Shown: one piece after another, positions 33,546-41,971 of the stretch
Position numbering within the stretch: the stretch's first letter is position 1
How the letters are laid out: each line of letters begins with the position of its first letter
NCBI GenBank assembly: GCA_964556005.1
Contig: CAZKUR010000027.1
Coordinates: forward strand, 1-47,162
Reading direction: 5' to 3'
Source of the DNA: CAZKUR01 sp964556005
Lineage (GTDB): Bacteria; Bacteroidota; Ignavibacteria; Ignavibacteriales; Ignavibacteriaceae
DNA: 47,162 bases
Translations under genes and position numbers: made by a program
Notes under the pieces: generated by a model
Databases searched by the model: none
What the model saw: the letters and a program-made list of their open reading frames with translations, nothing else
What the model was told of the DNA's origin: nothing

Positions 33546-34700
33546 ATGATTGCTCAAATTATTAATCTCTCTAATCGTTCTGCATATAAAAAATTAGCTT
33601 CGCGGTATAGTGTGCCCTCAGAAATTTTCAATAAAGAAAATTATGCATTGGAAATCCGGCCTGTTGCAAATAATGAAATTGAATTTATTTTAGATCCCGT
33701 TAAAAATAAAGAAAATATTTTTAAGTATAGGACCGGCGAAAAGGATTTTACAAATATTATAATCACAGGTGACCTTTCGGATTTCCGTGAGCTTGGAAAT
33801 AATTTGAGCCAGGAAATTAGTGCTGAGACAAAACATGAAATATATTCGGCTTTGGAAAATTTTTCTAAGCATGATGAACTCGTATATCATATAGGCAATA
33901 AAGATTTTGCGTTTAATAAAATTCATATAATGGGAATATTGAATGTAACTCCCGATTCTTTTTCAGACGGCGGAAAATATTTTGATAGAAATTCAGCTTA
34001 TAATCATGCAGTTCAAATGATAAACGACGGTGCTGATATTATTGATATAGGTGGAGAATCAACACGTCCCGGTTCGGCCGTAATTTCCGAAGATGAGGAA
34101 ATGGATAGGGTACTTCCTGTTGTTGAAAAAATAATTTCCGGTTTCCCTGATGCAATTATTTCAATCGATACAACAAAAAGTGTTGTCGCAGAAGAAGCAT
34201 TAAAATTAGGTGCTGAAATCGTAAACGATATTTCAGGTCTGACCTTTGATGAAAGAATTATTGAGGTTGTAAAAGAACGAGGCGCTTCGCTAATAATTAT
34301 GCATATCAAAGGAAAACCAAGGGATATGCAAAAAAATCCTTTTTATGAAGACGCAGTAAAGGAAATTTATGATTATCTTTATAATCAATCTAAAACAGCT
34401 TTTAACGAAGGGATAAAAAATATATTTGTAGATCCCGGTATCGGGTTCGGTAAAAATATTGAGCATAACTTTGAAATTCTTCAGAGGCTAAGCGATTTCA
34501 AAAGTCTGGGTTTCCCGATTGTTATCGGGGTATCAAGAAAATCTTTTTTGGGCAAAACCTTAGGATTGGAACCTGAAGAACGTGATACTGCAACTTCCAT
34601 TGTCGAATCTTCTGCGATAATGAATGGTGCAAGAATTATCCGTACTCACAATGTTAAAAACGGTGTTCAAGTAAAAAAAATATTGAATGAAATTATTTAA
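33546..34700 (+). CDS. folP: Dihydropteroate synthase with N-terminal extension
   Basis: 384 aa from the ATG at 33546; a GTG at 33492, four bases after rpe, is possible. The shorter start is preferred because MIAQIINLSNRSAYKKL matches the usual start of extended synthases in this phylum. About 130 extra N-terminal residues precede the catalytic TIM barrel. The catalytic motifs are GILNVTPDSFSDGG, DIGGESTRPG, ISIDTTKS, VNDISG, DPGIGFGK and GVSRKSFLG. The enzyme joins para-aminobenzoate to the pterin pyrophosphate in folate synthesis. cdaA starts nine bases later; this folP-cdaA order is conserved in Bacteroidota. Confidence 0.92.
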   Translation: MIAQIINLSNRSAYKKLASRYSVPSEIFNKENYALEIRPVANNEIEFILDPVKNKENIFKYRTGEKDFTNIIITGDLSDFRELGNNLSQEISAETKHEIYSALENFSKHDELVYHIGNKDFAFNKIHIMGILNVTPDSFSDGGKYFDRNSAYNHAVQMINDGADIIDIGGESTRPGSAVISEDEEMDRVLPVVEKIISGFPDAIISIDTTKSVVAEEALKLGAEIVNDISGLTFDERIIEVVKERGASLIIMHIKGKPRDMQKNPFYEDAVKEIYDYLYNQSKTAFNEGIKNIFVDPGIGFGKNIEHNFEILQRLSDFKSLGFPIVIGVSRKSFLGKTLGLEPEERDTATSIVESSAIMNGARIIRTHNVKNGVQVKKILNEII

Positions 34701-34709
34701 AAAAGTAGA

Positions 34710-35528
34710 ATGGTAGATCTTTTCAAAATCGGCTTTATAACTGTTTCCCTTACCGATATTATCGACATCGCTATTGTTTCCTTCATTATCTATAAGCTTT
34801 ATACTTTACTTAGAGGAACAATAGCTGCACAGATCTTTTTAGGTTTGATGATAGTTTTATTTTTATCATTTGTATCGCGGGCGGCCAATTTCGAAGCATT
34901 AAGCTGGCTGCTTAAATTGGTATCCGATATCTGGGTAATTGTTTTTGTCATTTTATTTCAGCCCGAAATAAGAAGACTATTGGTTATGGTAGCACGAAAC
35001 CCATTCTTCAGGCTATTTATGAAATCGGAATCTTCCGAATCTGCTTCGATAATTATGGAAGCAGCCTTTGAACTTTCGCAGCATCAGCACGGAGCGCTTA
35101 TGGTAATTGTGCGTTCAACCGGTATACGCGGTTACGCTGAAACCGGCGAATTGCTTAATGCACGATTAAGTAGAGCCCTGCTTACTTCGATTTTCTTTCC
35201 AAGATCTTCATTGCATGATGGAGCAGTTATCATAAACAATAACACTATTGAGGCCGCAAGGTGTACATTGCCTTTATCGACAACAACTGCTGTGGGAGGT
35301 GAAACTCTTGGGATGCGTCACCGTGCGGGCCTGGGAATTACAGAACAAGCTGATGTTATCAGTTTAATCGTTTCGGAGGAAACAGGCGGCATTTCAATAG
35401 CCGATAACGGTATTCTGGTAAAAGGTTTATCAAAAGACGCACTTTATAAGAATTTACTTGCAGCTTTCAAACCGCCAAGCGCGAAAGGATGGAAAGGTTT
35501 CTTTGAACAGTATTTCAAAGGAAAATAA
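34710..35528 (+). CDS. cdaA: Diadenylate cyclase CdaA (c-di-AMP synthase)
   Basis: 272 aa. Three N-terminal TM helices (about 15-35, 40-58, 64-84) lead to the DAC domain (about 105-265), with the DGA motif in SLHDGAVI and RHR in LGMRHRAGLG. Both are needed for ATP condensation to c-di-AMP. The length matches CdaA, not DisA or CdaS. No YbbR-type regulator follows; the next gene is a glycosyltransferase that overlaps its end. c-di-AMP controls potassium and osmotic balance and cell wall homeostasis, which suits the neighbouring PASTA protein. Confidence 0.96.
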   Translation: MVDLFKIGFITVSLTDIIDIAIVSFIIYKLYTLLRGTIAAQIFLGLMIVLFLSFVSRAANFEALSWLLKLVSDIWVIVFVILFQPEIRRLLVMVARNPFFRLFMKSESSESASIIMEAAFELSQHQHGALMVIVRSTGIRGYAETGELLNARLSRALLTSIFFPRSSLHDGAVIINNNTIEAARCTLPLSTTTAVGGETLGMRHRAGLGITEQADVISLIVSEETGGISIADNGILVKGLSKDALYKNLLAAFKPPSAKGWKGFFEQYFKGK

Positions 35529-36201
35529 AATTTGTGCCGTTATTCCTTTTTATAATTCAGGCAAAACAATTGGGGATGTCTTATCACAAACAATTAAACA
35601 TGTAAATGTTATCTTTGCTATTGATGATGGATCTAATGACGATTACAAAACAAAATTAGGTTCTTTAAATTCTTCCGTTATTAATGTTATTTCATTAGGG
35701 AGGAACCGGGGAAAAGGCTATGCATTGAGCAGAGGATTTGAACAAAGTATTAAAACAAATAGTCTTTATACCATTACTCTCGATGCCGATCTGCAGCATG
35801 ATCCCGCCTTTATTCCCCGTTTTATAGATAAGCTTGAAACTTACGATATCGTAATTGGAAACAGGCTGAATGATATGAAAAATATGCCGCCGCAACGAAA
35901 GCTTAGCAACAAGTTGACATCCTTTATGTTGAGCTTAAAGACACGTACAAAAATTATTGACAGTCAATGCGGCTTTCGTGCATTTAAGACTTCTATATTA
36001 AAAAATATTATGCCGCAAAGCAGCGGTTTTGAAGCCGAAAGCGAAATATTGATAAATGCAGCAAAACAAGGATATAAAATAGGGTTTATCGAAATTCCTA
36101 CGATTTACAGCAGTGAAAAAAGCAAAATAAAAGCGGTTAAAACAATTTTAGGTTTCATAAAAATATTGCTCTTTACAAATGGCAAAGTGGAAAAACATTA
36201 A
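35503..36201 (+). CDS. Family 2 glycosyltransferase
   Basis: 232 aa from a TTG at 35503, the closest in-frame start to the domain and preceded by GGAAAGG; starts back to 35458 exist. It overlaps cdaA by 26 bases. A GT-A fold is evident: CAVIPFYNSGKTIGDVL, AIDDGSND, GRNRGKGYALSRGF, the DXD-like metal site in TLDADLQHDP, and QCGFRAFK near the end of the fold. It resembles dolichyl/polyprenyl-phosphate sugar transferases (DPM1/GtrB type) without the C-terminal TM helices. It probably makes a lipid-linked sugar for the envelope. The next gene overlaps it. Confidence 0.88.
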   Translation: MNSISKENKICAVIPFYNSGKTIGDVLSQTIKHVNVIFAIDDGSNDDYKTKLGSLNSSVINVISLGRNRGKGYALSRGFEQSIKTNSLYTITLDADLQHDPAFIPRFIDKLETYDIVIGNRLNDMKNMPPQRKLSNKLTSFMLSLKTRTKIIDSQCGFRAFKTSILKNIMPQSSGFEAESEILINAAKQGYKIGFIEIPTIYSSEKSKIKAVKTILGFIKILLFTNGKVEKH

Positions 36202-36640
36202 GATAAAGGGACTTGATAAGAAAACCGGTTTGGAAAATGCCGCCAAACTTGTTTTAAATTATCGATTAAATATTCTGACGGATTCGGTAAAAGAATATTT
36301 TTCCGATGAAACGGAAGAAAATCTTCACAGAGTCAGAATAGCTCTCAGACGTGTTCGGTACAACATGGAAGTGTTTTCAGTTTGTTTTGATAAAAAAAAA
36401 TTTATGATATTTTATAATTTAGTTGAAAAACTTCAGGATTTAACCGGCAGCATAAGAGACATTGATGTGATGCTTCAAAATATGGACGCTCTGATAACGG
36501 AAGCAAAATTAAAAATATCAAAACGCGTAATCGAAAAATTCGTGCAGAAAAGAGCTTCGTTAAAAGAAGATCTTACACTTGCTCTTATGCAGTATGTCCA
36601 CGGAGAAGAATTACAAAACTTTTTAAAAACTTTAACATGA
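36179..36640 (+). CDS. Short CHAD domain protein
   Basis: 153 aa, overlapping the glycosyltransferase by 23 bases. The conserved CHAD core is visible: an ENLHRVRIALRRVRYNMEVF helix with its basic/His residues, then YNLVEKLQDLTGSIRDIDVM. CHAD domains bind inorganic polyphosphate and are usually 230-320 aa, made of two helical bundles. Here about half is present, and the downstream sequence does not continue it. It may be a genuine short form or a truncation. A Ppx/GppA phosphatase lies 7 kb further, which may be a coincidence. Confidence 0.8.
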   Translation: MAKWKNIKIKGLDKKTGLENAAKLVLNYRLNILTDSVKEYFSDETEENLHRVRIALRRVRYNMEVFSVCFDKKKFMIFYNLVEKLQDLTGSIRDIDVMLQNMDALITEAKLKISKRVIEKFVQKRASLKEDLTLALMQYVHGEELQNFLKTLT

Positions 36641-36684
36641 TATTATAAATATTAGATTCATAAATTAATTGTAAGGAGACCACT

Positions 36685-37362
36685 ATGAAGTTGAAATATT
36701 TCTCTCATTCAGCATTTCAGATAACAACTAATGAAGGTAAAAAAATATTAATCGATCCGTTCCTTGATGATAACCCAACATCACCTGTAAAATCAAAAGA
36801 TGTTACTGCCGACTACATAATTTTAACGCACGCTCACGGTGATCATTTAGGCGATTCATTTAAAATCGCAAAGAAATCAGACAGCACTTTTATTTGTGTA
36901 AATGAACTTGCAAACTACTGTGCTGCAAAAGGTTTTAAAGCTCATAATATGCATATCGGAGGAGGATTTAATTTTGATTTTGGAAGAGTTAAATTCACGA
37001 TCGCACATCATGGTTCACAAACGCCCGATGAAAAATACGGAGGCGAACCTGCCGGAGTTATTCTTTCAATTAACGGAAAAAATATTTATCATACCGGTGA
37101 TACAGGCTTATTCTATGATATGAAATTAATCGGTGAAATGAACCCGGTTGATTACATGCTTTTGCCGATTGGAGATAATTTTACTATGGGAATTCAGGAT
37201 GCTGTGAAAGCAGCGGAATTAGTTCATCCGAAAGTCGCTATCCCTATGCATTATAATACATTTCCGGTAATCAAAGCGGATCCGAATGAATTTAAACAGA
37301 AAGTTGAAGCTAAAGGAATCAAAAGCAGGGTACTTGAGTTTGGAGAAGAAATAGATTTATAA
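36685..37362 (+). CDS. UPF0173 metal-dependent hydrolase (metallo-beta-lactamase fold)
   Basis: 225 aa. It is a small MBL-fold protein of the UPF0173/YtkL group: KYFSHSAFQI, LIDPFLDDNP, the zinc motif THAHGDHLGD, AHHGSQ, IYHTGDTGLF and the final His in IPMHYNTFPV. All metal ligands are present. The substrate is unknown. AGGAGA precedes the ATG at a good distance. It lies 44 bases behind the CHAD gene, so it may belong to the same operon or use its own promoter. The 266-base gap after it holds no gene. Confidence 0.92.
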   Translation: MKLKYFSHSAFQITTNEGKKILIDPFLDDNPTSPVKSKDVTADYIILTHAHGDHLGDSFKIAKKSDSTFICVNELANYCAAKGFKAHNMHIGGGFNFDFGRVKFTIAHHGSQTPDEKYGGEPAGVILSINGKNIYHTGDTGLFYDMKLIGEMNPVDYMLLPIGDNFTMGIQDAVKAAELVHPKVAIPMHYNTFPVIKADPNEFKQKVEAKGIKSRVLEFGEEIDL

Positions 37363-37628
37363 TTATCAATTGCAAAACGCTGCGCTTTTTAAATATTTTA
37401 AGCAGTGAAGATTTATGAAGCATATTCTGAAAAGGTTAATTATATAGTTAACAATTAGTTGATGAACAAAAATATTAATCTTTTCAGTGGAAAATTCCTC
37501 CTATCGCAGGCTTTATTAAAATTCTTTAGGATTAAATGCTTGTATAAGTAAATTAACTTTGAGTATCTTTAAGAAAAATATTTAGAAAATTTATTTAGCT
37601 CCAGAAACAGCTATTACCAATATCATTA

Positions 37629-38399
37629 ATGGCAAAAATAATTTCAATAGCTAATCAAAAAGGCGGAGTAGGCAAAACTACTACCGCAATAAATCTTTCT
37701 GCTTTACTGGCTGCAGCGGAGAAAAAAACTTTGCTGATTGACATAGATCCCCAGGCAAATTCATCTTCGGGTTTGAGCGTAAGTAATCATTCACCATCAG
37801 TCTATGAAGTTTTAATCGGAACAGAAAAAATAAATGAATCGGTTATCAGTACGTTTATGCCGTATCTCGATCTTTTGCCCTCAAACATTAACCTTGTTGG
37901 AGCAGAAATAGAAATGGTAGATGCAGAAAATCGTGAAACTTTGTTAAAGAATGCCGTCAACGGTATTAAAGAAAATTATGATTATATTTTTGTAGATTGC
38001 CCGCCGTCTTTAGGACTTTTAACTTTAAATGCGCTTACTGCAGCAGATTCCGTATTAATCCCTGTTCAGTGCGAGTACTTTGCGCTTGAAGGGCTCGGTC
38101 AACTATTAAATACAATAAATATAGTTAAGCAGCATTTTAATAAAGAACTTGCAATTGAGGGTGTTGTGCTCACTATGTTTGATACGAGATTAAGACTTTC
38201 GCACCAGGTTGCCGAAGAAGTTAGAAAATATTTCGGCGATAAAGTTTATAATACAGTTATCCATAGGAATGTTAGAATTTCCGAAGCCCCGAGTTACGGT
38301 AAACCAATTATTTTGTATGATGCTATATCATCCGGATCCAAAAATTATATGGCACTTGCAACGGAACTGCTGGAGAGGAACAAAAATAATTTACATTAA
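37629..38399 (+). CDS. parA: Chromosome-partitioning ATPase ParA (Soj)
   Basis: 256 aa. A deviant Walker A (KGGVGKTTTAINL) is followed by LLIDIDPQANSS (Walker A' acidic residue) and IFVDCPPSLG (Walker B). The N-terminus begins directly at the domain with no DNA-binding extension, which marks the chromosomal type, not a plasmid one. It works with the ParB just downstream (nine bases) to separate replicated origins. An ATG at 37629 is supported by the conserved start 'IISIANQKGGVGKT'. No parS site was found nearby. Confidence 0.97.
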   Translation: MAKIISIANQKGGVGKTTTAINLSALLAAAEKKTLLIDIDPQANSSSGLSVSNHSPSVYEVLIGTEKINESVISTFMPYLDLLPSNINLVGAEIEMVDAENRETLLKNAVNGIKENYDYIFVDCPPSLGLLTLNALTAADSVLIPVQCEYFALEGLGQLLNTINIVKQHFNKELAIEGVVLTMFDTRLRLSHQVAEEVRKYFGDKVYNTVIHRNVRISEAPSYGKPIILYDAISSGSKNYMALATELLERNKNNLH

Positions 38400-38408
38400 A
38401 TTTGATCT

Positions 38409-39356
38409 ATGAGTAAAGGAAAAACAAGTTTAGGCAGAGGTCTTGATGCATTGATTAGGCCACACGGCTTTATTCACAAAGAAGGCGAAGATATTGATCT
38501 TTCCAATTTACAGCAAGACGATGGGAATGAAATAAATATAGTGTCCAAAATTCCGGTAGAAAAAATTTCTCCTAATCCATATCAGCCAAGAACTAACTTT
38601 GAACCGGAAGCACTTGAAGAACTAAAAAAGTCGATTCTTTCAAATGGTTTAATCCAGCCTATAACAGTCAGGCGGTTGAATAAGGAACAATATCAATTGA
38701 TCTCCGGGGAGCGGCGTCTTAAAGCCTGCAAAGATATAGGATACAGGGATATTGCCGCTTATATAATCAAAGTAGATTCCGAAGAAACGATGCTTGCGAT
38801 GGCTTTGATTGAAAATATTCAAAGGGAAAAATTAAACCCGATTGAAATCGGCTCGGCATATAAAAGGCTAATGGATGAATGCAGGCTTACTCAGGAGCAA
38901 ATTGCCGATAGAGTGGGGAAAGACCGCTCTACCGTTGCAAATTCTATAAGGCTCTTAAAGTTGCCAAAGGAAATCCAGGATTGCCTGGTTAAAGAAGAAA
39001 TATCCTCTGGCCATGCAAGAGCATTAATAAATCTACCCGGTGAAGAGCTTCAGCTTTATGCATTGAAAAAAATCAGGGAAGCAAATTTATCGGTAAGAAA
39101 AGTTGAACAGCTTGTAAAAAAACTTTTAACGACAGGTATTGATAAAAAAACCGTCAGAACATCGCTACCAAAAGGTTCTTCCATTGATTCGAACCTGGCA
39201 AGTTTGGAAGATAAACTGAGAAAAATTTTCGGTACTAAGGTACTGTGTAAACAAAGACAGGATGGAAGCGGTGATATTGTAATAGAATTTTATTCACAGG
39301 AAGAATTGGAACGGCTGTTCGAGTTAATTGAAGTCATTGATAAATCATATAGTTAA
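38409..39356 (+). CDS. parB: Chromosome-partitioning protein ParB
   Basis: 315 aa. The typical chromosomal ParB plan is seen: a basic N-terminus (KGKTSLGRGLDALI) for ParA contact, the CTP-binding domain with KISPNPYQPR and ISGERRLKA (GERR patch), the HTH for parS (LTQEQIADRVGKDRSTVANS, about 155-175) and a C-terminal dimer domain. It binds parS and slides as a CTP-dependent clamp. It overlaps the next gene by 29 bases. Confidence 0.97.
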   Translation: MSKGKTSLGRGLDALIRPHGFIHKEGEDIDLSNLQQDDGNEINIVSKIPVEKISPNPYQPRTNFEPEALEELKKSILSNGLIQPITVRRLNKEQYQLISGERRLKACKDIGYRDIAAYIIKVDSEETMLAMALIENIQREKLNPIEIGSAYKRLMDECRLTQEQIADRVGKDRSTVANSIRLLKLPKEIQDCLVKEEISSGHARALINLPGEELQLYALKKIREANLSVRKVEQLVKKLLTTGIDKKTVRTSLPKGSSIDSNLASLEDKLRKIFGTKVLCKQRQDGSGDIVIEFYSQEELERLFELIEVIDKSYS

Positions 39357-39843
39357 ATTAATTATTTTAGTTGTCCTTCTGAACGCTGCACTTTATTCTC
39401 AGCAGGATACATCCGGACTTAATCAGTCGTCTGCTGATACCAATTTTATTATGCAAAAGTCCCCATTAGGCGCGGTACTTCGAAGTGCAATTATCCCAGG
39501 ATGGGGTCAAATTTACAATCACTCTTATTGGAAAGCACCTCTTATCTGGGGAATTGGTGCATTGCTGGTTTATAATTGGATTCAATACAACAAAGATTTT
39601 AATTATTATCGGGAAAAATATATCATAGCCGGTTATACCAACTATACGGATAGAAATAGTGCTATTTATAAGAATTTAAGAAACTTTTACCAGGATCAAA
39701 GAGATTTAATGTCAATTTACTTTGGACTTACATATTTATTAAATTTGGTCGATGCTTATGTTGATGCACAGTTATTTGATTTTACCGTTAAAGAAAATCC
39801 GGTTACTAAATCGCCAATGCTTAATATAGAAGTTAATTTTTAA
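39328..39843 (+). CDS. DUF5683 membrane protein
   Basis: 171 aa from a TTG at 39328, overlapping the parB end. A signal-like hydrophobic segment (about 8-22, ending LYSQQ) is followed by the DUF5683 core: KSPLGAVLRSAIIPGWGQIY, then NHSYWKAPLIWGIGAL and two further hydrophobic helices (about 72-90 and 135-150). The domain is common behind parB in Bacteroidota and Ignavibacteria; its function is unknown. The start is uncertain because no ATG is available before the signal segment. Confidence 0.82.
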   Translation: MKSLINHIVKLIILVVLLNAALYSQQDTSGLNQSSADTNFIMQKSPLGAVLRSAIIPGWGQIYNHSYWKAPLIWGIGALLVYNWIQYNKDFNYYREKYIIAGYTNYTDRNSAIYKNLRNFYQDQRDLMSIYFGLTYLLNLVDAYVDAQLFDFTVKENPVTKSPMLNIEVNF

Positions 39844-39860
39844 TATTATAAATAATGTAA

Positions 39861-40568
39861 ATGAAAAATTCCCTGGTTTGCAGCAATTGTCAAACAGAAA
39901 ATCCTTTTTACGGACTTATATGCACAAATTGCAAATCGTATTTAAGGGAAAGAATAAATAACATTGATTTCTGGAATATCTTAGCGCGCTTGATTGACAG
40001 CCCTGTATCGGCTTTTAGAAAAATAATACAATCCGAACACAAAAACTTTATTACATTTCTCGTTTTTTTTATATCCTTGAAGTTGTTTATCGACTGCAGA
40101 TTTATATTTTTAGCCATTAATAAAAATGAAGGAAACTGGAATAATGTTTTGTTTGGATTCTTGATTGTACTTTCATTATTTATAATTCTGATTTACATAT
40201 TCGGATTTTTGCTGAAATCAGTCGATTCGGTTTTTCATCTTAAAACCAGGACGCGCGATAACGCTTCAATTTTAATTTATTCTTTTGTTCCAAATATATT
40301 TGCACTCTTTATACTTTTTCCGTTTGAGTTGATTATTTTCGGTGGTACTGTCTTTTCAAATAACCCATCTCCATTTATTCTTAAAAGTACAGTTGCATAC
40401 ACCTTTACACTTTTGGAAGGGCTATGCATTCTTTGGGCAATTATTTTAAATATCATAGCAATGTACGCGCAATCAAAAAATATTGGTTACTCAATTACAA
40501 CAGGATTAACCTTTAATGCTCTTACCTGGGTAATGATATATTTACTTTCAAGCTTATTATTTTTATGA
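39861..40568 (+). CDS. Zinc-ribbon membrane protein, Yip1-like
   Basis: 235 aa. The N-terminus has two CxxC pairs (CSNC at about 8-11, CTNC at about 21-24), a zinc ribbon. A short linker and about five TM helices follow (near 60-80, 95-120, 140-165, 180-205, 215-233), with the 'P..F..I....N..F....' pattern of Yip1/YIF1-type domains. It begins 17 bases after the DUF5683 gene. Function unknown; zinc ribbons of this type often precede bacterial membrane proteins. Confidence 0.7.
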   Translation: MKNSLVCSNCQTENPFYGLICTNCKSYLRERINNIDFWNILARLIDSPVSAFRKIIQSEHKNFITFLVFFISLKLFIDCRFIFLAINKNEGNWNNVLFGFLIVLSLFIILIYIFGFLLKSVDSVFHLKTRTRDNASILIYSFVPNIFALFILFPFELIIFGGTVFSNNPSPFILKSTVAYTFTLLEGLCILWAIILNIIAMYAQSKNIGYSITTGLTFNALTWVMIYLLSSLLFL

Positions 40569-40681
40569 AATTAATTAAATGATTAAAAGTAAAAACTTTC
40601 CCGTTATTTTTATAACCCGGATTAATTCATTTGATAATACTGGATTAGATGTTTAATTATTTAATGTTATTCTTTACTCAA

Positions 40682-40728
40682 AGGGGAAGTTATCCCCTCT
40701 TTTATAAAGGGGGGCAGCATTTTTTTTA
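40682..40728 (+). terminator. Terminator with two overlapping hairpins
   Basis: AGGGGA (40682-40687) pairs with TCCCCT (40693-40698). Alternatively CCCCTC (40694-40699) pairs with GGGGGG (about 40708-40714), which then leads to CAGCATTTTTTTT. Only one can form at a time. The eight-T run behind the second makes it the likely terminator for the parAB unit. Confidence 0.55.
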
Positions 40729-40792
40729 CTATTCATTAATTAGAAATTATACTTTAAAGAAATATTAAAATAACTTTCTATATAATAAAAAT

Positions 40793-41971
40793 ATGACACA
40801 TGAAATTTTAGAAAAAGAAAAAGAATTATTCTTACATACATATAAAAGAATTCCCATTGATATTGATCATGGAGAGGGAGTTTTTCTTTTCGATAAAAAT
40901 GGGAAGAAATATCTTGATTTTTTTTCCGGCTTAGCAGTTAATGCTTTGGGATATGCACATCCTAAAATTGTATCCGCAGTTTCCGAACAGATTGCAAAAT
41001 TTGCGCACCTGTCTAACTATTATATTACACAAATTCAAATCGATTTTACCGGGAAGCTCCTGAATTATTCCGGCATGTCAAAAGCATTTTTAACTAACAG
41101 CGGTGCTGAAGCGGTTGAAGGCGCAATAAAAATAATTAGAAAAGCATTTGGGCCGGATAAAAAAATATTTTCATTAACAAGTTCATTTCACGGCAGAACT
41201 TATGGTGCCTTAAGCTTAACGGCAAGAGAAAAATATAGAAAGGGATTCGAACCGCTATTAAAAAATATCGAACAAATAAATTTTAACGACGTAAAAGATA
41301 TGGATGCAAAACTTGATAATGATACCGCTGCAATTTTTGTCGAGTTTATTCAAGGCGAAGGAGGAATAAATGTACTTAATGATGAATTTGTGCAAAAACT
41401 AATTTCTCTTAGAGGTAAATATCATTTTCTTATAGCCGCTGATGAAATACAAACCGGTATAGGAAGAACAGGGAAACCATTTGCATATAATCATTATAAT
41501 TTTATTCCTGATATTGTCCTAACCGCAAAAGCAATGGGAGGTGGTTTGCCAATCGGGGCAATCTTAACTTCTAAAAAGCTTGGTGATGTTTTTAGTTATG
41601 GTAATCACGGAACTACATTCGGAGGAAATCCGGTTTGCTGTGCAGCGGGAAAAGTTGTTCTCGAAGAAGTGTTTGAAAACAGTTTATTGAAAAATGTTGA
41701 TACAGTTGGAAAGTATTTATTGGAAAATTTAATAAAATTAAAAGCTGAATTTCCCAAAATAATTAAGGAAGTAAGAGGGAAAGGTTTGATGATTGGCGTT
41801 GAATTATTTTTTGAATGTACTGAAATTGTTGGTTTGATGAGAGAAAGAGGTGTCTTAATAAATTGTACAAATCAAAATGTAATTAGACTCCTTCCACCGC
41901 TAATCATCACTAAAGAAAATGTTGATAATTTTATTGTTGAATTTAAATCTACTTTATCAGGTATAAAATAA
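40793..41971 (+). CDS. argD: Class III aminotransferase, acetylornithine (ArgD-like)
   Basis: 392 aa PLP enzyme. The motifs of the class are present: FLTNSGAEAVEGAIK (PLP phosphate), SSFHGRTYGALS, EFIQGEGGI, AADEIQTGIGRTGK (Asp for the pyridine N), the Schiff-base Lys in LTAKAMGGGLPIGA, and HGTTFGGNP. The length fits acetylornithine or N-succinyl/acetyl-DAP aminotransferase. Since the DAP operon lacks an aminotransferase, this enzyme might also serve there; sequence alone does not decide. nadB starts on its last base. Confidence 0.85.
   Translation: MTHEILEKEKELFLHTYKRIPIDIDHGEGVFLFDKNGKKYLDFFSGLAVNALGYAHPKIVSAVSEQIAKFAHLSNYYITQIQIDFTGKLLNYSGMSKAFLTNSGAEAVEGAIKIIRKAFGPDKKIFSLTSSFHGRTYGALSLTAREKYRKGFEPLLKNIEQINFNDVKDMDAKLDNDTAAIFVEFIQGEGGINVLNDEFVQKLISLRGKYHFLIAADEIQTGIGRTGKPFAYNHYNFIPDIVLTAKAMGGGLPIGAILTSKKLGDVFSYGNHGTTFGGNPVCCAAGKVVLEEVFENSLLKNVDTVGKYLLENLIKLKAEFPKIIKEVRGKGLMIGVELFFECTEIVGLMRERGVLINCTNQNVIRLLPPLIITKENVDNFIVEFKSTLSGIK

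Noticed and set aside
37363..37628. parS or DnaA boxes in the gap before parA
   Set aside because: I looked for TGTTTCACGTGAAACA-like and TTATCCACA-like sequences and found none. A partial CGTGAAAAC at about 14011 is only a short match inside repeat DNA.
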